This document shows positions 7,509 through 15,311 of a DNA stretch of 38,642 nucleotides, in pieces. Origin of the DNA: Pseudomonadota bacterium (lineage in GTDB: Bacteria > Myxococcota_A > Polyangia > Polyangiales > Polyangiaceae). The stretch covers positions 1 to 38,642 of the forward strand of contig JAEYYX010000047.1 of NCBI GenBank assembly GCA_023428245.1. Reading direction: 5' to 3'. The position numbers were made by a program, and so were the translations under genes. The notes under the pieces are model-generated. The model was given only the letters and a program-made list of their open reading frames with translations. It did no database searches and was not told the DNA's origin. Numbering within the stretch: the stretch's first letter is position 1; each line of letters starts with the position of its first letter.

Positions 7509-9287
7509 TTAGGAGTAGAGCTTTTTCAGGGCCGCTCCATATTTCGCGATGACGTTCGGGCGCTTCACGGAAAGCTTCGGCGTGAGAAGGCCGTTATCCG
7601 TCGTGAAATCTTCGGTGATGATGAGGAGGTCTTTCGGCTTCTCGTAGCCTTTGAAGGACTTGGAGTAACGCTCGAGCTGACCCATGAGAAGTTCCTTCAC
7701 TTCGGGGTTCGTCTCGAGGTTCCCGAGCGCAATGCCATGATGTTTTGCCCAGCCTTCGATGGCGGGGACGTCAGCGACCACGAGCGCCACATTGTGGGGC
7801 TTGTTTTCGCCGTAGAGGACGACGTTCGCGATGTAGGGTGAGAGCTTGAGCTCCTCCTCGAGGGGCGAGGGGACGACGTACTTGCCGTTTTCGAGCTTGT
7901 ACTGCTCCTTGATGCGCCCGGTGATGAAAAGAAAGCCGTCGCGGTCGATGTAGCCCATGTCGCCGGTGCGGAAGCTGCCGTCAGGCAAGAGGACCTGTGC
8001 GTTCTCCTCCGGGCGGTTGTAATAGCCGGTCATCACGTTCGGTCCGCTGACAATGATCTCACCGCTCGTCGAATCCTCGGTGGCGGAGTGGTCGATGCGG
8101 ATTTCGATGCCAGGAAGAGCCTTTCCGACGGAGCCGATGCGGCGGTTCCCTGCGTAGTTGACGCTCACGACAGGGCTGGTTTCGGTCAGTCCGTAGCCCT
8201 CGTAGACGTCGATGCCGAGGGCGTCGATGAACTCCGCGACCTCGGTGTTGAGAGCAGCGCTCCCGCTCACAACGAATCGAAGTCGGCCGCCGAACTTGGC
8301 GCGGACTTTCTCGAAGATGAGTTTGTCGGCGAGGCTATGGGTGAGTTTTTGGGTGAGGGAGAGTCTTTCGCCTTGGCGGATTCGGGCGGAGAGCGCGCGA
8401 CCCGTCTTGAACAGCTTGCGGATGAAGCCGGGCTTTTCGGCCATCTGCTTGTTCACGCCGTCGTAGATGCGATTGAAGATGCGAGGAACGGCGACGAGGA
8501 TCGTCGGGCGGACCTCCGAGAGGTTTGCGACGAGGTTCGGGATCTCGTCGTTGATGGCGAGAGCGGCGCCGAAGTAGATGAAGGTGTAAAGCTCAGCGGT
8601 TTGGCCGAAGGCGTGAGCCCAAGGAAGGAAGGCGAGGGAACGGTCGCCTGGGCCAAAGTCGAAGCGCGAGCAGGACGCCAGCACGTTGGTGGAAAGATTC
8701 TTGTGCGTGAGCTGGACGCCTTTGGGCTGGCCGGTCGTTCCGGAGGTGTAAAGCTGAGCTGCTTGGTCCTCGGGGATGACTGGAGCGAGGGGCGCGGGTG
8801 AGTTCCTTCCGGTCTCGAGGAGCTGGGCGAACGAATCCGGCTCCGAGCTCGGGGCGTTCAGACAGATGACCCGGGTGAGGGAGGGCACTTCGCCACCGAA
8901 CCCGCGAATCGTCTGATAGATCGCCTCGGTCGCGGCTACGACGACCTTCCCGGAGGCGTCGTTCAAAATGAACTTCCACTCTTCGGGCGCCTGAGCTTCG
9001 TACATCGGCACGAGCACGGCGCCGAGACCGTAGGTCGCAAAGGCGGTCACAACCCACTCGACGCGGTTATTGCTGATGATCGCTACCTTGTCGCCTTTCT
9101 GTACGCCGAGCGCCGCGAGCCCCCCCCGCGCCTCGTCGACCATCTTCTTGAGGTCCCGGTAGTGGATCCACTCCCAGCGGCCCGGCCCTTTGCGGGTTCC
9201 TAGGGCTTCGTTGGCGGCATGCTCCTGAGTAGCCTTCTCCATGAGCTCGACGAGGGTCTCAAATTTCATCACCTGGAAAGGGTACAT
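7509..9287 (-). CDS. Long-chain fatty-acid-CoA ligase (AMP-forming)
   Basis: A 592-residue ANL-superfamily adenylating enzyme of the long-chain acyl-CoA synthetase type. It converts a fatty acid, ATP and CoA to acyl-CoA via an acyl-adenylate. The P-loop-like motif YTSGTTGQPKG lies at 180-190, the adenylate motif YEGYGLTETSPVV near 365, and the hinge segment FRTGDMGYIDRDGFLFITGR near 440. The C-terminal domain carries YKLENGKYVVPSPLEEEL, typical of bacterial and eukaryotic long-chain enzymes (FadD15/ACSL-like), with the catalytic-lysine region near the end (LLTPKLSVKR). Length is normal for this subgroup. The ATG at 9287 has GGGAAAAG upstream; a second ATG lies six codons in. It is divergent from miaB across about 107 bases and is not part of an obvious operon. 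Confidence 0.92.
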   Translation of the reverse strand: MYPFQVMKFETLVELMEKATQEHAANEALGTRKGPGRWEWIHYRDLKKMVDEARGGLAALGVQKGDKVAIISNNRVEWVVTAFATYGLGAVLVPMYEAQAPEEWKFILNDASGKVVVAATEAIYQTIRGFGGEVPSLTRVICLNAPSSEPDSFAQLLETGRNSPAPLAPVIPEDQAAQLYTSGTTGQPKGVQLTHKNLSTNVLASCSRFDFGPGDRSLAFLPWAHAFGQTAELYTFIYFGAALAINDEIPNLVANLSEVRPTILVAVPRIFNRIYDGVNKQMAEKPGFIRKLFKTGRALSARIRQGERLSLTQKLTHSLADKLIFEKVRAKFGGRLRFVVSGSAALNTEVAEFIDALGIDVYEGYGLTETSPVVSVNYAGNRRIGSVGKALPGIEIRIDHSATEDSTSGEIIVSGPNVMTGYYNRPEENAQVLLPDGSFRTGDMGYIDRDGFLFITGRIKEQYKLENGKYVVPSPLEEELKLSPYIANVVLYGENKPHNVALVVADVPAIEGWAKHHGIALGNLETNPEVKELLMGQLERYSKSFKGYEKPKDLLIITEDFTTDNGLLTPKLSVKRPNVIAKYGAALKKLYS

Positions 9288-9394
9288 GTCTTTTCCCAGT
9301 CTGAGAAACCTCCCGGAAGCCGGGGATGGGGTCGCCGGACGACTCGGCGGCCGTTTGAAGGGCCGGACCGTGCATGCTATCGGGCGCCTTCCTC

Positions 9395-10900
9395 ATGCCG
9401 GCTTTTTCGGTCATTACTTTCGGCTGCCAGATGAACGCGCACGACTCCTCGCGCATGGAGGAGGTGTTGCTCGGCGCTGGCTATGATAAAGCCGAAGGCC
9501 CCGAGAGCGCGGATGTCGTTGTCTTGAATACCTGCAGCGTGCGGGAGAAGGCCGAACAAAAGCTCAGGAGCGAGGTCGGACGTCTCGGGCTCCTGAAGCG
9601 GAAGCGCCCGGAGCTCCTGATCGGGGTCGCGGGTTGCGTTGCGCAGCAGGAGGGCGAGCGGCTCCTCAAGTCGCTGCCCCAAATCGATCTCATCATCGGT
9701 CCCGACAACATCAAAGAGCTCCCGAGCCTGCTCCACGATCTCGAGTCCGGTGGCTTGCCCCGGGTGCGCACGGTGTTCGACGTCGACGAGCCGTCTTTCC
9801 TCATGGCGGAGCCGAGCCGAGGGAACTCGGCGACGAGCGCTTATGTGACGGTGATGAAAGGCTGCAATGAGCGCTGTTCCTATTGCATCGTCCCTTACAC
9901 ACGTGGCCCGGAGCGCTACAGGTCTGCCCGCGAGATCCTCGAGGAAATCCGGCGTTTCGTGGACGCTGGAGTGCGCGAGATCACGCTGCTTGGTCAAACA
10001 GTCAATAGCTATCGCGATCCGGAAGGTCGGCTGCCTGTCGCTCCTCATTACGGTGAGAGTCGGCTCAAGTGGCCGCGCGGCTCCGTGCCTCGGGAGGATG
10101 AGACAGAGTTCCCGGCGCTGCTCTACGCGATCGCCGAGGCCGCACCCGAGCTCTGGAGGCTTCGCTACACGAGTCCACACCCGCGTCACCTGACCCCCTC
10201 TCTGATCCACGCTCATGAGCAGATTGGGATGTTGGCGAAACACGTGCACATGCCGGTCCAATCGGGCTCGAACGCGCTTCTGAAGCGCATGATCCGCCGC
10301 TACACGCGGGAAGAGTACCTCGAGCGCGCGCGGGCGCTCACCGAAGCGGTCCCCGGGCTCACACTCTCGACGGACATGATCGTCGGCTTCCCGGGCGAGA
10401 CGGACGAAGACTTCGAAGAGTCCGTCTCCCTCGTTCAGGAGGCGGGATTTGTTGCGCTTTTTGGCTTCAAGTACAGCCAGAGGCCTTATACCCCGGCGCT
10501 CAAGCTCAAGGATGACGTGAGCGAAGAGGAGAAGAGCCGCCGGCTCACGCGCCTTTTCGAGGTCGTCGACGCACAGAAGGCGGCGCACCTGGCGAGCCTG
10601 GTCGGCCGGGAGGTCGCGGTTCTCGTCGACGGCACCGGCAAGACCGGGGAAGCTTCCGGACGCACGGAGCAGAACGAGATCGTCCACATCGAGGCGCCGG
10701 TCGGAGATGTGCCCGTTTCGGGCTCGCTCGTCAGCGTCAAGATCGAGCGCGCTTATAAGAACTCCCTGCGCGGCTCATGGCTCCGGACGCTCGCCGCGTC
10801 CCCGATTCCGCGAGAGAGGAGCCAGAGCGCGGCTCTCGGGCCCCGGGCCGAGAGCGAAAAGCGGAGCGAGGTGGGGCGGCGCTCACTGCCGCTGCTCTGA
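9395..10900 (+). CDS. miaB: tRNA-2-methylthio-N6-dimethylallyladenosine synthase MiaB
   Basis: A 501-residue radical-SAM methylthiotransferase that adds the methylthio group to i6A37 of tRNA. The N-terminal UPF0004 domain supplies Cys11 (FGCQMN), Cys47 (LNTCSVREKAEQK) and Cys81 (GVAGCVAQQEG) for the auxiliary 4Fe-4S cluster. The radical-SAM CxxxCxxC is at 157-164 (GCNERCSYCIVPYTRG). The TRAM domain is near residues 400-465. An insertion of about 35 residues follows LLGQTVNSY, containing PHYGESRLKWPRGSVP, and a basic Ser/Arg-rich tail of about 40 residues extends beyond the TRAM domain. The start at 9395 puts the protein at the conserved first strand; another ATG is seven codons upstream. The carbonic anhydrase gene follows after 27 bases and may be co-transcribed. 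Confidence 0.93.
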   Translation: MPAFSVITFGCQMNAHDSSRMEEVLLGAGYDKAEGPESADVVVLNTCSVREKAEQKLRSEVGRLGLLKRKRPELLIGVAGCVAQQEGERLLKSLPQIDLIIGPDNIKELPSLLHDLESGGLPRVRTVFDVDEPSFLMAEPSRGNSATSAYVTVMKGCNERCSYCIVPYTRGPERYRSAREILEEIRRFVDAGVREITLLGQTVNSYRDPEGRLPVAPHYGESRLKWPRGSVPREDETEFPALLYAIAEAAPELWRLRYTSPHPRHLTPSLIHAHEQIGMLAKHVHMPVQSGSNALLKRMIRRYTREEYLERARALTEAVPGLTLSTDMIVGFPGETDEDFEESVSLVQEAGFVALFGFKYSQRPYTPALKLKDDVSEEEKSRRLTRLFEVVDAQKAAHLASLVGREVAVLVDGTGKTGEASGRTEQNEIVHIEAPVGDVPVSGSLVSVKIERAYKNSLRGSWLRTLAASPIPRERSQSAALGPRAESEKRSEVGRRSLPLL

Positions 10901-10927
10901 GGCGAGCGGGCGAGAAGGGAGCGAACC

Positions 10928-11485
10928 ATGGCATTCATCAAAGCCTACCGAGGGATCCTGCCGAAGATCGCTGAAGGCGCATTCGTTGCCGAGAACGCGA
11001 CGGTCATCGGAGACGTTGAACTCGCCGAAGGCTCAAACGTCTGGTACGGCGCGATCTTGCGAGGCGACGTCGGAAAGATCCGGGTCGGCAAACGCACCAA
11101 CATTCAGGATCTCGCCTGCATCCACATGACCAAACGCCTCTCGGATGCGATCCTGGGCGACGATGTCACTGTCGGTCACGCAGCGATCATCCACGGAGCG
11201 ATCGTTGAAGATCTGTGCCTGATCGGCATGGGCTCGGTCCTGCTCGATAGCGCGCGCATCGGCGCGATGTCCGTGATCGGTGCGGGTTCGCTCGTGACGG
11301 GCAATACTGTGATCCCGCCCCGGAGCCTCGTCATGGGCCGGCCGGCGAAAGTTATCCGTCAGCTGAGCGACGCGGACGTCGAGGGTCTGAAGCACTCCGC
11401 CGAGCGTTACGTGCGCCTGAGCCAGGAACACTTCGGTCCGAGCGACGAGCCCCTCGACAGCGATCCGAGCTGGCCTCTCGGGTGA
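10928..11485 (+). CDS. Gamma-class carbonic anhydrase-like hexapeptide-repeat protein
   Basis: A 185-residue left-handed beta-helix protein of the gamma carbonic anhydrase/YrdA/PaaY group. The hexapeptide repeats run from about residue 18 to 135. The metal-binding histidines are visible at His66 (ACIHMTK), His84 and His89 (VGHAAIIHG), and Arg45-Asp47 (LRGD) and Gln60 fit the conserved trimer-interface set. Such trimers bind zinc or iron between subunits. Some hydrate CO2, but many relatives have weak activity or act as thioesterases, so the reaction is not certain. GAGAAGGGAG lies about six bases before the ATG at 10928. The gene follows miaB by 27 bases and converges on thiS with 25 bases between stops. 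Confidence 0.88.
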   Translation: MAFIKAYRGILPKIAEGAFVAENATVIGDVELAEGSNVWYGAILRGDVGKIRVGKRTNIQDLACIHMTKRLSDAILGDDVTVGHAAIIHGAIVEDLCLIGMGSVLLDSARIGAMSVIGAGSLVTGNTVIPPRSLVMGRPAKVIRQLSDADVEGLKHSAERYVRLSQEHFGPSDEPLDSDPSWPLG

Positions 11486-11510
11486 AGCGCGCGCCCCGCT
11501 CGAGCTTCGC

Positions 11511-11708
11511 TTAGCCTCCACCGACGAAGTGCACGATTTCGATCCGATCGCCATCTGAAAGCTTCGTCGTTGTGTGCTCGGCGCGAGGCACGACGAGTTC
11601 GTTCCGTTCGACAGCGACGGGGCCTTCGAGGCCCAAGGCAGCGATCAGACCCGCAACCGTGGAACCGTCAGGAATTTCACGCTTTTCGCCATTCACAGTG
11701 AGCTGCAT
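11511..11708 (-). CDS. thiS: Sulfur carrier protein ThiS
   Basis: A 65-residue ubiquitin-like protein. It shows the first strand MQLTVNGEKREI, the region VAVERNELVVPR, the segment LSDGDRIEIVHFVGGG and the essential C-terminal Gly-Gly (three glycines here). The tail is adenylated and converted to a thiocarboxylate that donates sulfur for the thiazole ring of thiamine, or for related sulfur transfer. It is an unusual placement: no thiG, thiF, thiH, thiO or thiE lies beside it, and I saw no thiamine-pyrophosphate riboswitch upstream. It is convergent with the carbonic anhydrase gene and divergent from the VanW gene with about 69 bases between starts. The frame stays open far upstream, but the fold begins at the ATG at 11708. 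A MoaD-like role is possible; ThiS fits the length and ending better. Confidence 0.85.
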   Translation of the reverse strand: MQLTVNGEKREIPDGSTVAGLIAALGLEGPVAVERNELVVPRAEHTTTKLSDGDRIEIVHFVGGG

Positions 11709-11777
11709 CGCGCTTTGGAACATAGCCCGAGGGCGAAGAATTGCGAGGGAGGCCCCGCTCGGGCTAAGTTTTTGGCA

Positions 11778-13316
11778 GTGGCCTCTTCGTCCCGCGCGCG
11801 ATTGAGCCTTTTGGGCTTTGGACTTGCGGTCTTCGGCGGCGTGTCCATCGCGCTCGCAGGGGGCCTGTGGGCTGCGATCCATACCGTTCGGAGCGCCTCG
11901 GTAACAGTCGAGCTCGCCGGCTCGGAGTACTCGCTCGCGCCGGATGGCTCGAACATCCCGTCCGTAGCCCAGGCCGCCACGCGACGTTTCGAACGCGAGG
12001 CGCTCTATCTCCGCGTGGACGATGAGACTCTTGAGGTTTCGCGAAGCGAGCTCGGCCAGCGTGTGGAGAGGGCGCGGCTGACCGAAGAGCTCACAAAGGC
12101 CCTCTCGTCTCTTGAAGCGCTCCCGAGCTCCCCGGCGCTCACTCTGACGCGGGCCCTCGCGCTCTGGGGGCCTGACCCCGGCGGGCATCTGGAGGCCCGA
12201 GTTCAGCTTCCTGTTGAGCTCGACCGGGAGCTGGCACGCAGGACGCTCACAAGGCTCGCTCAGGCCGTCTACAGGCCGCCCGAGGACGCAGAGCTCCTGA
12301 TCCGGGAACACCGCATCATTCCGAGCCGCCCCGGCCGCGACTTGTCCGTTTCGGCGAGTCTCCTTCGCCTCGAGAACCTCGAGCCCGGCGACGATTGGCT
12401 CGAGCTCGACGTGATCGAGATCCCGCCGGACGTGACCGAGGACCAGCTTGCCCCTGTTGACGTCACTCGCGTTCTCGCGAGCTACGAGACGAGCTTCCGC
12501 GGCAAGGCAGGCGCCCGCGCCGTGAACATTCGCACGGCGGCGCGCTTCCTGAACGGCGCTGTCATCTTGCCCGGGGAGATCTTGAGCTTCAATGGGCGGG
12601 TCGGCCGCCGGGTGCACGGGCGCGGCTTCGTGGACGCTCCTGTCATCGTGAACGACGAGATGGACGAAGACGTGGGCGGGGGCGTGTGCCAGGTGGCCAC
12701 GACGCTGCACGCCGCGGCCATCTTCGCAAACCTCGAGATCGTCGAGCGGCGCAGCCATAGCCGTCCGAGCGGCTATGCGCCCCTCGGACTCGACGCCACG
12801 GTCATCGATGGGAAGGTGGATCTTCGGATCAGAAATCCCTACGACGAGCCCCTGCTCGTGCACGCCTACGTGACGGATCCGTTCCTGGTGAGAGTCGAGC
12901 TCCTCGGGCGCGTGCCCGACGTAGAGATCGAACACGCCTATTCGGTGACCGCGCGAGAGGCCTTCGCGCGCCGGGTTTGGCACAGAGCCGAGGTGGCGCC
13001 GTTCTCCTTCGAGAAGAAGCAGAAGGGGAGCGAAGGGATGGACGTCGTGAGCGTGGTGAGGGCGCGCCAGGGGGATCGCGAAGTCAGTCGGCGCAGCTAT
13101 TTCTCGAAGTATTACCCGGTCCCCGAAGTTTTCTACGTGGGGAGCGGATTTTTGGCCCAGAACCTCCCGCCCATGCCTGAAGGCGCGGTCGGCCTCGTCA
13201 TCGACGGGGACGCGATCGGGCCCGTTTCGCAGAACTCTGCGGAGCGGTCACCGACCATCGACGAGTCGAACGGGATCACCCCCGATTCGACGGCCGGCGC
13301 GCTACTGCGGCAGTGA
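11778..13316 (+). CDS. VanW-family membrane-anchored envelope protein
   Basis: About 512 residues from the GTG at 11778 (a TTG lies two codons upstream; the frame is open earlier but overlaps thiS). A single transmembrane segment near residues 12-35 (LSLLGFGLAVFGGVSIALAG) anchors it. A region resembling the peptidoglycan-binding-like domain often found before VanW follows at about 40-230. The VanW domain is about 240-390, with FRGKAGARAVNIRTAARFLN, ILPGEILSFNGRVGRR, the signature DEDVGGGVCQVATTLHAAA and a following RRSHSRPSGY. VanW proteins are named for an accessory vancomycin-resistance gene; their biochemical role is unknown. The partner gene 18 bases downstream is an L,D-transpeptidase, supporting a cell-wall job. 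The hydrophilic C-terminal 120 residues have no motif I recognise. Confidence 0.85.
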   Translation: MASSSRARLSLLGFGLAVFGGVSIALAGGLWAAIHTVRSASVTVELAGSEYSLAPDGSNIPSVAQAATRRFEREALYLRVDDETLEVSRSELGQRVERARLTEELTKALSSLEALPSSPALTLTRALALWGPDPGGHLEARVQLPVELDRELARRTLTRLAQAVYRPPEDAELLIREHRIIPSRPGRDLSVSASLLRLENLEPGDDWLELDVIEIPPDVTEDQLAPVDVTRVLASYETSFRGKAGARAVNIRTAARFLNGAVILPGEILSFNGRVGRRVHGRGFVDAPVIVNDEMDEDVGGGVCQVATTLHAAAIFANLEIVERRSHSRPSGYAPLGLDATVIDGKVDLRIRNPYDEPLLVHAYVTDPFLVRVELLGRVPDVEIEHAYSVTAREAFARRVWHRAEVAPFSFEKKQKGSEGMDVVSVVRARQGDREVSRRSYFSKYYPVPEVFYVGSGFLAQNLPPMPEGAVGLVIDGDAIGPVSQNSAERSPTIDESNGITPDSTAGALLRQ

Positions 13317-13334
13317 TCCCCTCTTTTTCATCTG

Positions 13335-15206
13335 ATGAATTCGCCTCGTTTTTGGCTCAGCCTGCTTTCTGTTCTTTTCCTGGGCGCTTGTCAGAAAGAA
13401 GACGCGATCGACGGAAGTGTCGAGAAAAGCGGTAGCGACGAGCCTCAGGCAGGGGCCTCGAGCGATTCCTCAGAGGAGAAAGGGAAGACTACGCTCCGGC
13501 CGCTCTCCACGCTGCGCGTGGACCACGGGGAGCTCGACAAACGGGCCCCCGAGGGCTCCCCGAAACTTGCCTCCCGCGTCCTCGCCGGGACCCTTTACAA
13601 GCTCCCGAGCACCGGCTCGCGAAGGCTCGGCTACGTCCGGCTCGGAGGGATCGTCGAGCGTGATCCGGAGGCGACGCGGGGCTCTGGCTGCAAGGGGGAG
13701 TGGTACCGGGTCTATCCTGTAGGCTTCGCCTGCAGCGATGACTTCACGACGGACCTTGAGGATCCCGTGGTGCGCGCCTCTTCGATCCGTCCGGATCTCA
13801 GTCAGCCGCTTCCTTACAGTTATGGATTCGTAAGAGCGACAGCGCCGCAGTATCTCCGCATCCCGACCAAGGCCGAACAGCTCAAGAGCGAGTTCGGGCT
13901 CCAAGAGCACCTTGACTGGTTCGCAACGCACCAATCCGAAGTCCAGGTCACGACCCTCGGGGCCAATGACGTCCCCATAGACGCACGGGGCGTCGCTGTG
14001 CCCGGCCTCAAGAAGCCCGCCGGCTACATTCCCTCGACCGAGCTCTCCCGCGCGCGCCTATTCGGGGCCAGAACCGACGACGAAGGGATCCCATTCTGGC
14101 TCGAAGGAGGAAAACGGACCATCCCGAACGTCTCAACCTTCCAGGTCCCCGAGTACTCGGTCTTCGCCGACCGAGTCCGGCGCCATACGGGGCTGAGCTT
14201 CGTGGGTTCGTTCAATACTGTGAGCGAAGACATCGAGCGGCGTTTCGGGATCACTGTAGATCTCCGCCTCATCCCCACAACGAAGGTCAAGCCAGACAGC
14301 GGTTCGCCCTTCCACGGCATTGAGATCCTCGAGGGCATGCACATGCCCTTCGCTTGGGTGGCTGTTTCGGGAGCTAGCCTGTACGAGCTCGTGAAGGGTA
14401 AAGACGTCGCGCGGGAGGTCGAGCCAGCGCCCCGCCGCGCCCTCGTGGAGCTCTCGGGCACCGCGCGCATCAAAGGTGGCAAACGCTACTACCAGACCCT
14501 GGCGGACAAGACCCGCTGGCTCCGGGATCAAGATCTCAGCATCGTCCATGCGCCTGAGGCCTGGCCCGAGCCCGCCAACAAGGGGGGAAAGTGGATCGAT
14601 ATTTCGATCGGCCAGCAGACCCTCGTTCTCTATGAGGGCAAGACCCCTCGTTACGCGACAATGATTTCTTCGGGACGCGATCGGTTTGGCGATCCGAAGA
14701 AAGATCTCACGACGCCCCTCGGCGACTTCCGCATCCAGAGCAAGCACATCGCCGCGGCGATGGACTCGGAAGAGAACTCCTCGGTGAGCGGCGGCCAGAA
14801 GACGGGTCACCGACCGAACCTCGACGGAGAAGCAGCCGCGACCATCGCTCGAATCAAGGCGGCTAAGGAAAAAGGCCAGAAGCTGAACCAAGACGACGAG
14901 CGGCGCTGGGCCAACATCCAGAAAGGCCGCCATCCGGAGTACGGCGTGACCACCCGGCGTGGCTCGAATGCCTTTGAGCTTCGAGACGTACCCTGGATCC
15001 AGTATTTCTCAGCGGGCTTCGCCCTGCACGGCGCCTACTGGCACGACGTGTTCGGCACGCCGCGGAGCCACGGCTGCGTCAACCTCGCGCCGATCGATGC
15101 GCGCATCGTCTTCAACTGGACCGATCCGCCAGTTCCGGACGGCTGGCACGGCCTGAACGTTCACGACGAGACCGGCGAGGGAACCTGGGTGCATATTCGA
15201 AAGTGA
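13335..15206 (+). CDS. L,D-transpeptidase (YkuD domain) lipoprotein
   Basis: A 623-residue predicted lipoprotein: signal peptide 1-18, lipobox LFLGAC with Cys19, then an acidic Ser/Glu-rich spacer to about residue 50. A long central region (about 60-400) has no motif I can name. The C-terminal YkuD catalytic domain starts near 425 (KWIDISIGQQTLVLYEG) and holds the site HGAYWH (565-570) and SHGCVNL with His579 and nucleophile Cys581. These enzymes cut a tetrapeptide stem at its third residue and form 3-3 peptidoglycan crosslinks or attach proteins to the wall. An insertion of about 60 residues inside the domain (around SSVSGGQKTGHRPN to RRWANIQKGRHPE) is larger than in small family members. 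The gene follows the VanW gene by 18 bases with no clear ribosome-binding site, so they are probably one operon. Confidence 0.9.
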   Translation: MNSPRFWLSLLSVLFLGACQKEDAIDGSVEKSGSDEPQAGASSDSSEEKGKTTLRPLSTLRVDHGELDKRAPEGSPKLASRVLAGTLYKLPSTGSRRLGYVRLGGIVERDPEATRGSGCKGEWYRVYPVGFACSDDFTTDLEDPVVRASSIRPDLSQPLPYSYGFVRATAPQYLRIPTKAEQLKSEFGLQEHLDWFATHQSEVQVTTLGANDVPIDARGVAVPGLKKPAGYIPSTELSRARLFGARTDDEGIPFWLEGGKRTIPNVSTFQVPEYSVFADRVRRHTGLSFVGSFNTVSEDIERRFGITVDLRLIPTTKVKPDSGSPFHGIEILEGMHMPFAWVAVSGASLYELVKGKDVAREVEPAPRRALVELSGTARIKGGKRYYQTLADKTRWLRDQDLSIVHAPEAWPEPANKGGKWIDISIGQQTLVLYEGKTPRYATMISSGRDRFGDPKKDLTTPLGDFRIQSKHIAAAMDSEENSSVSGGQKTGHRPNLDGEAAATIARIKAAKEKGQKLNQDDERRWANIQKGRHPEYGVTTRRGSNAFELRDVPWIQYFSAGFALHGAYWHDVFGTPRSHGCVNLAPIDARIVFNWTDPPVPDGWHGLNVHDETGEGTWVHIRK

Positions 15207-15311
15207 GGAGGGACCCCCACACGCTCGCCTGGAACTCGCAAGCCTGAAGCGATCGGATTTTGGGGCATCTTCTAGCTTCCCCCCATCCGCTCATGGCACC
15301 GTGCGCACCTC

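Noticed and set aside
9377..10687. 436-residue minus-strand frame opposite miaB
   Set aside because: Antisense shadow of a fully supported gene; no motif or start signal.
11709..11777. Possible thiamine-pyrophosphate riboswitch before thiS
   Set aside because: The short gap lacks the conserved CTGAGA and related core segments.
11709..12983. Upstream extension of the thiS frame to 490 residues
   Set aside because: The extension is antisense to the VanW gene and has no fold-like pattern; ThiS itself begins at 11708.
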